Shown here in pieces: positions 26,285-34,296 of a stretch of DNA of 64,000 bases. Where the stretch lies: positions 2,666,001 through 2,730,000 of the forward strand of contig CAWBUW010000012.1 in the NCBI GenBank assembly GCA_963792075.1, in the 5' to 3' direction. This stretch comes from CAWBUW01 sp963792075. Lineage in GTDB: Bacteria > Chloroflexota > Anaerolineae > Anaerolineales > UBA4823. How positions within the stretch are numbered: position 1 is the stretch's first letter; each line of letters opens with the position of its first letter. The translations under genes were made by a program, and so were the position numbers. The notes beneath the pieces were generated by a model, which saw only the letters and a program-made list of their open reading frames with translations, had not been told where the DNA came from and searched no databases.

Positions 26285-27079
26285 ATGGATCAATATTTAG
26301 ACCTGTTACGTTTTGTATTGGAGAATGGCGCCGCAAAACCGGACCGCACGGGGACGGGCACGCGCTCGATCTTCGGGTACCAGATGCGCTTCGACTTGCA
26401 GAAGGGCTTTCCGCTGCTGACCACGAAGAAGATCCACTTCAAATCGGTAGCCTATGAGCTGCTCTGGTTCCTGCGGGGCGAGTCCAACGTCCGTTTCCTG
26501 CAGGAAAATGGGGTCAGGATTTGGGATGAATGGGCGGATGAAAATGGGGAGCTGGGACCTGTGTACGGGGTGCAGTGGCGCTCCTGGCAGGCCGCGGATG
26601 GCAGGCAGATCGACCAGATCAGCCAGGTGATCGATCAAATCCGGCGGAACCCGGAATTGAGGCGGCTGATCGTATCCGCCTGGAACGTAGGCGAAATTGA
26701 CCAGATGGCGCTGCCGCCCTGCCACACCTTTTTTCAGTTCTACGTCCTGGACGGGCGGCTTTCCTGCCAGCTTTACCAACGCTCGGCGGATATCTTTTTG
26801 GGCGTGCCGTTCAACATCGCTTCTTATTCGCTGCTGGTGATGATGATCGCCCAGGTGTGTGGCTTGCAGCTTGGGGATTTCGTCCACACCCTGGGGGATG
26901 CGCATCTCTATGCCAACCATTTAGACCAGGCCCGCCTGCAGCTCGGCCGCGCGCCTTACCCGCTGCCGCAGTTGAAGCTCAACCCAGAGGTGCGCGATAT
27001 TTTCGGCTTTACCTATCCGGATTTCACCCTGCTGGATTACCAATCCCACCCCGGGATCAAAGCGGATATATCCGTATGA
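26285..27079 (+). CDS. thyA: Thymidylate synthase ThyA, copy 1 (Ser-to-Leu at a conserved position)
   Basis: A 264-residue enzyme that methylates dUMP to dTMP with methylene-tetrahydrofolate. The catalytic Cys is in LPPCHTFFQF and the dUMP-binding QRSADIFLGVPFNIASY segment is intact. GGTGG 4 nt before the ATG at 26285 fixes the start; a longer frame from 26126 reads through the previous gene. The usual 'PxSRRxIVSAWN' motif reads PELRRLIVSAWN here, while the duplicate (35837) keeps Ser. The two Arg that contact phosphate remain. It overlaps folA by four bases (ATGA), a classic pair because ThyA makes dihydrofolate and FolA recycles it. Confidence 0.96.
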   Translation: MDQYLDLLRFVLENGAAKPDRTGTGTRSIFGYQMRFDLQKGFPLLTTKKIHFKSVAYELLWFLRGESNVRFLQENGVRIWDEWADENGELGPVYGVQWRSWQAADGRQIDQISQVIDQIRRNPELRRLIVSAWNVGEIDQMALPPCHTFFQFYVLDGRLSCQLYQRSADIFLGVPFNIASYSLLVMMIAQVCGLQLGDFVHTLGDAHLYANHLDQARLQLGRAPYPLPQLKLNPEVRDIFGFTYPDFTLLDYQSHPGIKADISV

Positions 27080-27567
27080 AAATTTCGTTGATCGTAGCGC
27101 TGGACGAACAAGATGGGATCGGCCACCACGGCCGGCTGCCCTGGCGCTTGGGCACCGATATGCGCCGCTTCAAAGCCCTGACCATGGGGCATCACCTGAT
27201 CATGGGGCGCAAAACCTGGGAAGCCATCGGCCGCCCTTTGTCCGGGAGGACTTTGATCATCGTCACCCGCCAGCCGGGTTACCTTGCAGAAGGCTGTCAC
27301 GTGGTCCATTCGCTCGACGCGGCGCTGGAGCTCGCCCGCCGGCGCGGCGACGAAGAAGCCTTTGTCATCGGTGGAGGCGAGCTTTATGAGCTGGCGCTGC
27401 CCCTGGCGCAGCGCATCTACATGACCCGGGTGCACACCACGGTCCCTGCCGATGTGTTTTTCCCCGGTTTTGACCCGGCAGAGTGGGAAATCACCCAGAT
27501 GCAGCAGGATGCCGCCGGTGAAAAAGACCAGTTCGCTGCAACTTTTTCGGTCCTGGAGCGCCGCTGA
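27076..27567 (+). CDS. folA: Dihydrofolate reductase FolA, copy 1
   Basis: A 163-residue NADPH-dependent reductase that regenerates tetrahydrofolate. The N-terminus MKISLIVALDEQDGIGHHGR, 'LPWRLGTDMRRFKALT' (with an acidic residue, Asp, in the substrate pocket), 'MGRKTWEAIG', and the NADPH motif 'AFVIGGGELYELAL' all match. The ATG at 27076 overlaps the thyA stop. A longer in-frame opening to 26857 is only thyA read in another frame. Copy 2 at 36628 is identical. Confidence 0.96.
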   Translation: MKISLIVALDEQDGIGHHGRLPWRLGTDMRRFKALTMGHHLIMGRKTWEAIGRPLSGRTLIIVTRQPGYLAEGCHVVHSLDAALELARRRGDEEAFVIGGGELYELALPLAQRIYMTRVHTTVPADVFFPGFDPAEWEITQMQQDAAGEKDQFAATFSVLERR

Positions 27568-27631
27568 ACCATGCAGGTATCCGTCGTCTTGGCCGAAAAG
27601 GGCCTGCGTCTCTGCTTGTTTTTTCATCCCT

Positions 27632-28705
27632 CTACTTGAACTGCCATGAAGGCTCTATCCACTCTTGATCCTCGCTAAGACCTACAGCGTGTAGCCTTTT
27701 TATCGTTTCGTTCTCTAAAGAAGCGAGATACACATGAGTAAGGCCATCATCGTTTGCCTGGTATAAGAGATGTTTGCTGTCCGGTGACCATACCGGTCCC
27801 CACCCTGAGTTCGGTGAAAGTTTGCGTAACCCTGTTCCATCCGGTTGAACGAAGTAAACTTCAGGTTGTTGCCGGTGATCTTCTGAGGTGAAGGTAAACG
27901 CCAGCTTTCTCCCATCCGGCGACCAGAATGGTTCCTGTACACTGCCATTTTGAGGTATGTAGATGGGAGTGAGATTGGTCCCATCAGAATTCATGAGAAA
28001 AAGGCCATCCTGTCCCGCCCGGTTTGACACAAAGGCGATCTGGTTATGATCGGGAGGCAGGGCAGGATATTTATCTTGGAAAGGGCTCTCATTTAAATTT
28101 ATCCACATACGACTTTCGACATCTAATAGCAAAATCTCACTATTCCCCTCCATCTTCCCGGTTGTAAGGATGTGACCGTTGTCTAACCAGGCCAGGCCTA
28201 TATAATTACCCGGCAGATTGCCAACCAGTTCCTGGATACGATTGTCTTTCAAGGTAAACAAAGAAATCTGTGATCTGCCCGCCTGTGAGGTTACAAAAGC
28301 GATCTCTGCTCCATTGGGCGCCCAGGCCAGGCCATTTATGGAACCTTCCACAGATCCAATAGATTGCCAGAGATTTTCCTGAGGGGCGAAAATTTTAATC
28401 TCATACCCACGATCATTTTCCGATGAGATCACGACCGCTTTAGAATAGTTTGGTGACTAGAGCAGCGGCGCGATCAAGCTTCCTGGGTAATAGCCGCTTA
28501 TTTCTTGTGGTTCAGGGCAAGGCGCGGATTTGAATAAGCAATCTGCGGGCATACGCACCAGTTTGAAATCCCCTAAATTATCAACGACGAAGTAGATTTG
28601 ACCTTTAGGCTTGCCCAAAAATTGTTCTGCTAATCCCGAAGACAGAGCAACTACACTGAGAATCAAGCTAACGGCAATGCTAATAATCCAGTCTCTTCTT
28701 TGCAT
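27632..28705 (-). pseudogene. TolB/WD-like beta-propeller protein interrupted by in-frame TAG, copy 1
   Basis: Two parts lie in one frame. The first, from ATG 28705, has a signal-anchor (WIISIAVSLILSVVALSSG) and ends 'GSLIAPLL'. The second continues SPNYSKAVVISSENDRG through several TolB-like blades (LAWAPNGAEIAFV, FWSPDGRKLAFTF, WGPVWSPDSKHLLY). Between them is TAG at 28459-28457, where a Trp (TGG) would restore the 'LLWSPN' blade motif. The intact protein would be about 357 residues and lie outside the membrane. Both duplicates carry the same TAG, so it is not a random read error. It may be a dead gene or read through at low level. Confidence 0.75.
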
Positions 28706-28791
28706 GCTAAACCTCCGTATCTTCAGACACCTTTAAGTTTTTTATATCACAAATTATCCTTCATGCCTCCTGTGGGCGCCACGGGTTTTTA

Positions 28792-28809
28792 CCTGTGGAT
28801 TCCCACAGG
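28792..28809. repeat. Small hairpin CCTGTGG-attc-CCACAGG, copy 1
   Basis: A 7-bp GC stem with a 4-nt loop, preceded by GGTTTTTA. It lies between the 591-residue gene and the propeller gene in the 148-base gap. Near-identical units, including the preceding GGTTTTT, occur at 38344-38361 and 43459-43476, so this looks like a small dispersed repeat. Confidence 0.65.
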
Positions 28810-28853
28810 TAAATGGTAATATGCGCCGTTTGAAGCCAGGGGCGGTGGCTCAT

Positions 28854-30629
28854 TCACGGTATATTTACTGTGAAGATAAACGGCCCTTCCACGATACTCT
28901 TAAAACTTTTTTCGGCGATCTCGTAGGCAGTAGATTGGTCCATCTCTGGAGGCATCTTATTAATGCTGATACCTGATGGTCCAAACCCTTGTATGTCAGA
29001 GGTGTGGATATTGCAAGAGAAATCAAGCCCGGGATAACTGCGTTGGACCTCTTGGAGGGACGCGCTGCATTCCTCCTGAGATAATGCATCCATAGCATTT
29101 ATTGTCACCTTATTTAGTGAAACAACCATTTGCCGTGGCGAAGGATCGCCGGGGTTTGCCTGATAAGGGAGAAAGAACGAATATCGATAACAGCGCTCCG
29201 ACGTAAATTGGCTCATAAAGGTAGGAAAAGATTTGTGATAAACGTCCATGCGAGCCCAAGATGTCTCATCGGCTTTGTAAGTCTTTCCTTCCCAGGTTAA
29301 AGTCATCTCAGGATACCAACCTTTATGATTGTCGTATGAAATGCACAGATATGCATCCGTAAGCGTGGGATTGATTGCCAGCCGGGTCAGGGTTACCTCC
29401 ATTCCATTCTTACTCTGGGTCAGGTTCGGATCCAGTGTCAATGAACTGGTGATGGGCACATCGAAATAAAAAGTAAAGGGCTCATACTTAGGGAACTCTT
29501 TCATGGTGCCATTTTGGGTATAGATATCAAACCCGCCGAGATCAATGCTCAAGGTAAGACCCAGCGACTGGATGTGATCGGCAGGCGTGCCGTAATAACT
29601 CTGTGTAACGATATAGTCGTTCTCATTCCCAGTTTTTTTACATTGAATTTCAAAATTCTCGGAAGGCCTTTCATCCGAAGGCCAGGTGTATTTTTCGTAT
29701 TCCTTTCCCAAATCATCCTTCAAAGTTACTGCTCTGACCGGGCAAAAAAGCTGATAACCTTCAGGTATCTTGACCCCACGAATATAGTATTCGATGCCAA
29801 TCCGAGCCAAATCAGCATAGGCCCAGGTTATGGCAATCGAAATACCTCCATGGGTTACGACGGGCGCGATAGGCTGGTAGTCGGGCAATGCCGAATTTGA
29901 CGGGGCGGGAGAAGAGATGGGATCCGAAACAGGCGTTTCGGATCCCCGTGTTGTCGTCAGGGTCGGGCCAGTTTGGGTAGGACTATAAGTCTGTGAGGAA
30001 CGGGATAATTGTAAATTCCACGGACCTGTAACGGTTTCAGTGAGAGCATCGGTAATCAATGCCCCGGCCTCATCGCTGGTCATTCCTGTAGGTTTTTGTA
30101 TATCAAAACCGATCCCGTGATCGCCGAATTTACACGAAAAAGAAAAATCAGCATGGCTCATCTTGATCTTTACTAAAGCCCGATCACAGTCCGCTTGAGT
30201 GAGCAATTCCGGGATGTCAGTTTGAATTTTCTCTATCACAAATCGAGTGGCTGGAGAGGCTTTCCCAAAAAAAGTATACTGGTAACATCGATACGTCCCC
30301 TCAAACGTTTTTGGATCCTGCCAATTGAGAATCGTATATTTAGAATTTACGATTGTAGTGGAACCGTCGATAAGCACGGCATGAGGTAACCAGGCTGTCT
30401 TACTAGGCAGGTCAAAGCATGCGACAAACTTGGTTTGATCTTGCTCAAATACCACGCTGCTGATGGAAACGGTCACACCTTGATTGGTAACCTGGTCGAT
30501 TACCTCCGAATTAGCTCCATCGCTGCTCGCGGAGGCTACTTTGTAACCAACAAGGAGAATTATCCCTAAGATCGTTAATCCCATCAAAGTCGTGAAAGTA
30601 TACTTATTCAAACGAAAATTAGCAAACAT
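28854..30629 (-). CDS. Membrane-anchored extracellular protein with internal domain duplication, copy 1
   Basis: A 591-residue protein of unknown family. Residues about 12-32 form a single membrane anchor and the rest should be outside. An N-terminal domain (about 45-232) and a C-terminal domain (about 405-590) look related. Each has a 'V[TS]xxxxx' strand opening, a 'CY[QR]Y[TS]FF' motif, then '...L[TS]Q[AE][DE]C...', a '[DF]FSC' Cys and a closing 'A...I..[AS]....V.GP[WF]' segment. A Thr/Ser/Pro-rich linker and an unrelated middle region separate them. Four matched cysteines suggest disulfides. Genes for other exported proteins flank it. Copy 2 at 38406 differs at about ten bases, six of which change residues. 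Confidence 0.78.
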   Translation of the reverse strand: MFANFRLNKYTFTTLMGLTILGIILLVGYKVASASSDGANSEVIDQVTNQGVTVSISSVVFEQDQTKFVACFDLPSKTAWLPHAVLIDGSTTIVNSKYTILNWQDPKTFEGTYRCYQYTFFGKASPATRFVIEKIQTDIPELLTQADCDRALVKIKMSHADFSFSCKFGDHGIGFDIQKPTGMTSDEAGALITDALTETVTGPWNLQLSRSSQTYSPTQTGPTLTTTRGSETPVSDPISSPAPSNSALPDYQPIAPVVTHGGISIAITWAYADLARIGIEYYIRGVKIPEGYQLFCPVRAVTLKDDLGKEYEKYTWPSDERPSENFEIQCKKTGNENDYIVTQSYYGTPADHIQSLGLTLSIDLGGFDIYTQNGTMKEFPKYEPFTFYFDVPITSSLTLDPNLTQSKNGMEVTLTRLAINPTLTDAYLCISYDNHKGWYPEMTLTWEGKTYKADETSWARMDVYHKSFPTFMSQFTSERCYRYSFFLPYQANPGDPSPRQMVVSLNKVTINAMDALSQEECSASLQEVQRSYPGLDFSCNIHTSDIQGFGPSGISINKMPPEMDQSTAYEIAEKSFKSIVEGPFIFTVNIP

Positions 30630-30661
30630 CGGAATATCCTTTCTGGTCGTATTTTCTTGGT

Positions 30662-31015
30662 TTATTGATTTAATCTTTGACCCTCACAGGATAATTTAGT
30701 AAGGTACTCGGTGTCAGCGATTTCCTGAGTCCTAATATAGCGTGGATCTCCCTGAACGTTTTGTGTTGGAGTGCCTCCGCAATATTCAGTACCCGAAAAA
30801 TAATTCCAGCCCATTGCAAGCGTGACCGGTGGATAGTTAGTATAGGTGGCAATATTCGCTCCCCATGTAACACCATCTGCAAGGTTATTTACCATTTTAG
30901 CTGAGTAACCGTTGCTTGCTCCAGACACATCTGCAACAAACATGTGCTCAGACCAGGTACCGAGGGTGGCATACGCGGGTAAAACGCCTACAATGAGTAA
31001 CATCAAACAGGTCAC
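30662..31015 (-). CDS. Small secreted protein, copy 1 (5' side at duplication junction)
   Basis: About 117 residues. A signal peptide (CLMLLIVGVLPAYA-TLG) is followed by a short exported domain with one Cys pair (EYCGG, LSCEG). I do not recognise it. The start is unclear: GTG at 31015 (used) or ATG at 31006, with no convincing ribosome site. Copy 1 ends at 31021, just six bases upstream of this GTG, so its original upstream region was replaced by recQ 3' sequence. Its expression context therefore differs from that of copy 2 (40214). Confidence 0.6.
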   Translation of the reverse strand: MTCLMLLIVGVLPAYATLGTWSEHMFVADVSGASNGYSAKMVNNLADGVTWGANIATYTNYPPVTLAMGWNYFSGTEYCGGTPTQNVQGDPRYIRTQEIADTEYLTKLSCEGQRLNQ

Positions 31016-31021
31016 AAGAAT

Positions 31022-31155
31022 CTGGTCGAGATGTCAACTTATTACCCCATGTCCCTGCAGAGCCTGAAGATTCACGGGTTCGGCAAACCAAGCTGGACCA
31101 TTACGGCAAGATTTTCATTGCCGTGATCCAGGATTATCCGCGCCGTCAGGCTTAA
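31022..31155 (+). pseudogene. recQ 3'-end remnant
   Basis: 134 bases matching the HRDC-coding end of recQ (21461-21598), including the TAA. It carries a 3-base and a 1-base deletion plus about nine substitutions. It has no start, no helicase domain and a broken frame, so it is a dead by-product of the duplication. The antisense extended FmdB frame now reads across it. Confidence 0.93.
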
Positions 31156-31437
31156 TTTTCGGGGTGTGTTGTGGGGCAAAGCCCACCAGACGCCCCAAAC
31201 CCCTTCGTTCCCGCAGCTACCCCAGTACCCACCGCAGCTACCACAGCCGCAGCCATTCCCGGCGCTGGACGTGGTCACGATCTTGCCGCCGCTGTGGGCA
31301 TTGAAGACCGAAAGCTGGCGGGTGGTGCGCTCGCTGTGACGGTGAGCGCAGGCGATCGGGCGATCAGCCTCTTTGATTTGGCGCAGCGCATCGAAGCGCT
31401 CCCCACACTCCTGGCAGATATATTCGTAAAGTGGCAT
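31072..31437 (-). CDS. FmdB-like zinc ribbon protein, copy 2, damaged
   Basis: The first 66 residues match copy 1, but one knuckle reads CAHRHSE instead of CAHCHSE, so a zinc-ligand Cys is lost. The stop has also changed (TAA to a sense codon) after CGCGSCGGYWGSCGN. The frame then runs on for about 45 residues through the decayed hairpin and antisense to the recQ remnant, giving 121 residues. It is likely non-functional, or on its way to being so. Confidence 0.7.
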   Translation of the reverse strand: MPLYEYICQECGERFDALRQIKEADRPIACAHRHSERTTRQLSVFNAHSGGKIVTTSSAGNGCGCGSCGGYWGSCGNEGVWGVWWALPHNTPRKLSLTARIILDHGNENLAVMVQLGLPNP

Positions 31438-31464
31438 GATTATCTCCTAAAGAGATTATTGTCG

Positions 31465-31579
31465 GGTTGTCCAAAAAGAAACAAAGGAAGAAAATTTATA
31501 CGTATCTGTGGGGGTGGTGCGAAGCACCACCCACACAGATACGTATATTTTCTCCTTGTTTTCGTCTTTTTGGACAGTC
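31465..31579. repeat. MITE-like palindromic element, copy B (within duplicate)
   Basis: The duplicate of element A. It has a few changes: the outer ends now read GGTTGTCC and GGACAGTC, so the outermost base pairs are lost, and one C in the central stem has become A (CCACCCACAC). The GAA loop is kept. Confidence 0.85.
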
Positions 31580-31623
31580 TAACATACTCTCAAATTTAAA
31601 AAATTCAGTGGTTTAATTGTACC

Positions 31624-32415
31624 ATGCGTTTGTTCTGGGAACTCGCCCTCCGTTCACTGCAGCGTCACCTGACCTATCGCGCCGCGGCTTTTGCCGGCCT
31701 GCTGACGAACCTGTTCTGGGGCATGCTCCGCGCCGCGGTGATGATCGCTTTGTACGCCGGTCACCAGGAGGTCGCCGGCATGACGCTGCAAGACGCGATC
31801 ACCTACACCGCCTTGACCCAGGCTGCCATCAGCTTCATCAGCCTGTTCGGCTGGTACGAGGTGATGGACAGCGTCTATACCGGGAAAGTCGCCACCGACC
31901 TGCTGAAGCCGATGGATTATTATAATTTCTGGCTGGCGCAGGACCTGGGCCGCGCCCTGACACAACTGGCGCTGCGCGGCTTGCCATTGGTGGCGGCTTA
32001 CCTGCTGTTCTACCGCTTGAGCTTCCCGCGCAGCCTGGCGCAGTGGGGCTGGCTGGGTGTATCCATGCTGCTGGCCCTGCTGGTGAGCTTCTCCTATCGT
32101 TTTTTGGTCAACCTGTCTGCATTTTGGGTGCCGAACGCCATGGGGATCGGGCGGATGGGTTTCTTCCTCCCGCTCTTCCTGTCCGGTTTTATGCTGCCCA
32201 TCCGCTGGCTGCCGGATTGGTTCGCCCGCCTGTGCTGGCTGACGCCCTTTCCTTATGCCGTCACTACCATGGTGGACGTTTATCTGGGCTTGGTGGATGG
32301 CCCGGAGCTGTACCGCGCGTTAGGCTGGCAGCTTCTTTGGGTCGTCCTCCTTTACGCTGCTTGCCGGGTGGTGCTGCGCTCAGGCGTACGCCGTCTGGTG
32401 ATTCTAGGAGGCTGA
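31624..32415 (+). CDS. ABC-2 family transporter permease 1, copy 2
   Basis: 263 residues. It differs from copy 1 by Pro-to-Leu and Ala-to-Gly in the 'FPRSxAQWxWLG' loop and Ser-to-Tyr in 'TPFPxAVTTM'. About twenty further base changes are silent, so this copy has been under protein-level constraint since the two sequences separated. The extended -10 TGGTTTAAT ahead of the ATG is conserved. Confidence 0.9.
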   Translation: MRLFWELALRSLQRHLTYRAAAFAGLLTNLFWGMLRAAVMIALYAGHQEVAGMTLQDAITYTALTQAAISFISLFGWYEVMDSVYTGKVATDLLKPMDYYNFWLAQDLGRALTQLALRGLPLVAAYLLFYRLSFPRSLAQWGWLGVSMLLALLVSFSYRFLVNLSAFWVPNAMGIGRMGFFLPLFLSGFMLPIRWLPDWFARLCWLTPFPYAVTTMVDVYLGLVDGPELYRALGWQLLWVVLLYAACRVVLRSGVRRLVILGG

Positions 32416-32416
32416 G

Positions 32417-33226
32417 ATGTTGGAAGGGCTGCGCCTGTACCAGAAGCTGATCGGTATCCAGATCCGCTCACAACTGCAGTACCGCCTGTCATTCGTGATG
32501 GATACCTTTACGACCGCCCTGTCCTCGGTGATAAGCTTTGCCACCCTGGCTTTGGTGATGCAGCGCTTCGGGAACATCGCCGGGTGGAGCATCGGCGAAG
32601 TGGCATTCCTGTATGGCATGGTCGAGTTCTCCTTTGGCATCATGGACATGGTCTTCAGCGGGTTCGACCCGCCCAATTTTGGCCGCCAGGTGCGCCTGGG
32701 TCGCCTGGACCAAACTCTGCTGCGCCCCGTGAGCGTGACGCTGCAGGTGCTCGGGTCTGAGTTCATCATCCGCCGCCTGGGTCGCATGCTGCAAGGGCTG
32801 GCGGTCCTGGGCCTGTCCTTTTACCTGACGGACATCACCTGGACCGTGGGCAAGGTGCTTTACCTGCCCCTGGTGGCGCTCAGCCTGGTGTTCTTCTTCG
32901 GCGGTTTGTTCATCACCGGCGCAACGCTGTCTTTTTGGGCGCTCGATTCGATTGAAGCGATCAACATTTTCACCTACGGCGGTTCGGAGATGATGTCTTA
33001 CCCGATGAACATTTACCCTGCGCCGCTGCGGCAGTTCTTTACTTACGTTGTGCCGGGTATTTTCTTGAATTATTACCCCGCTTTGTATTTCCTGGGCAAA
33101 CCGGACCCGCTGGGCATGCCCTGGTTTGCTCCCTTCCTGGCGCCTGTGGCGGGTCTGCTGGTGCTGGGCGCGGCGCTGGTGTTCTGGAATTATGGCCTGC
33201 GCGCTTACCAATCCACTGGAACGTAA
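32417..33226 (+). CDS. ABC-2 family transporter permease 2, copy 2
   Basis: A 269-residue membrane protein identical in sequence to the one at 22865; I see only about three silent base differences. The sharp drop in divergence between this gene and permease 1 next to it marks the edge of the homogenised region. Confidence 0.92.
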   Translation: MLEGLRLYQKLIGIQIRSQLQYRLSFVMDTFTTALSSVISFATLALVMQRFGNIAGWSIGEVAFLYGMVEFSFGIMDMVFSGFDPPNFGRQVRLGRLDQTLLRPVSVTLQVLGSEFIIRRLGRMLQGLAVLGLSFYLTDITWTVGKVLYLPLVALSLVFFFGGLFITGATLSFWALDSIEAINIFTYGGSEMMSYPMNIYPAPLRQFFTYVVPGIFLNYYPALYFLGKPDPLGMPWFAPFLAPVAGLLVLGAALVFWNYGLRAYQSTGT

Positions 33227-34216
33227 ATGAAAGAAATCATCTCTGTCCATGAACTAACCAAGCATTTCAAAGTCTCACGCTACCACCGCGGGAGCGGGGG
33301 CGTGCTGCGCAACCTGTTCAACCGGGATTACCACCTGGTGCGCGCGGTGGATGGCATCTCTTTCCAGGTGCAGCCGGGTGAGCTGGTGGGCTACCTGGGG
33401 CCGAACGGGGCGGGGAAATCGACCACGATCAAGATGCTGACGGGACTGCTGGTGCCCTCCGGGGGCGAGCTGGAAGTGAACGGGTTCGTTCCCTGGCGTG
33501 ACCGGAAGCGCTACGTGGCCCAGATCGGGGCGGTATTCGGGCAGCGCACGACTTTGTGGTGGGATTTGCCGGTGATCGAATCCCTGGAGCTGCTGCGCTA
33601 TATCTACCATATCCCTGAAGCGGTCTACCGCCACAACCTGGATGAGTTCCGCAGCCTGCTCGAGCTGGACTTGTTCATGGATACCCCCGTGCGGGCGCTG
33701 TCCCTGGGCCAAAGGATGCGGGCGGATATCTGCGCCGCGCTGCTGCACAACCCCACTTTACTGTTCCTGGACGAGCCGACCATCGGCCTGGACGTGGTAG
33801 CCAAGGAGCGTATCCGCCAGTTCATCCTGCACGTCAATCGAGACAAAGGGACGACGGTGCTGCTGACCACGCACGACCTGTCCGACGTGGAAAAATTGTG
33901 CGAGCGTGTGATGATCATCGACCACGGGCTGCTGCTCTACGATGGCGGCCTGACCCAACTCCGCGACCGTTTCGGGGGGAAGCGGAGGCTGGTGGTCGAT
34001 TTCGCCGAGGCCTACCCCGAGGTCCAGGCCGTTGGAGCCGAGCTGGTCGGGCGAGAAGGGAACCGGGTGACCTTCCAATTCGAACGCGGCTCGATCGCCG
34101 CCTCCGAATTGATCGGGCAGCTTTCACGCCAGTTCCGCATCCGTGACCTGGAAGTCCAGGAACCGGATATCGAGGAGACCGTGCGCCGGATCTACGAAGG
34201 GCGCCTGTTAGAGTAA
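33227..34216 (+). CDS. ABC-2 transporter ATP-binding protein, copy 2
   Basis: A 329-residue ATPase, same protein as at 23675 with one silent base change (CTG to CTC in 'QLRDRF'). All ATPase motifs are intact, so this copy should be active and interchangeable with copy 1. Confidence 0.94.
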   Translation: MKEIISVHELTKHFKVSRYHRGSGGVLRNLFNRDYHLVRAVDGISFQVQPGELVGYLGPNGAGKSTTIKMLTGLLVPSGGELEVNGFVPWRDRKRYVAQIGAVFGQRTTLWWDLPVIESLELLRYIYHIPEAVYRHNLDEFRSLLELDLFMDTPVRALSLGQRMRADICAALLHNPTLLFLDEPTIGLDVVAKERIRQFILHVNRDKGTTVLLTTHDLSDVEKLCERVMIIDHGLLLYDGGLTQLRDRFGGKRRLVVDFAEAYPEVQAVGAELVGREGNRVTFQFERGSIAASELIGQLSRQFRIRDLEVQEPDIEETVRRIYEGRLLE

Positions 34217-34296
34217 CAAATATATCCACCCCAAGCGGGGGAATCCGTGGTAAATTATAAAGATACCCAAATCGCAGAATTGCACTGAGGATAAGA

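Larger units (their letters stand above)
21461..31021. repeat. Tandem duplication of about 9.55 kb, copy 1
   Basis: From CTGGTCGAGATG inside recQ (21461) to the base before the same sequence at 31022, the segment repeats once, head to tail. For most of the unit every coordinate recurs at +9552. It carries the end of recQ, the FmdB-like gene, the ABC-2 trio, thioesterase, methyltransferase, thyA, folA, propeller pseudogene, the 591-residue protein and the 117-residue protein. No microhomology, insertion sequence or recombinase flanks the join. Confidence 0.97.

Noticed and set aside
26126..27567. Longer starts for thyA (26126) and folA (26857)
   Set aside because: These read through the preceding genes in another frame; ribosome site and family N-termini fix the starts at 26285 and 27076.
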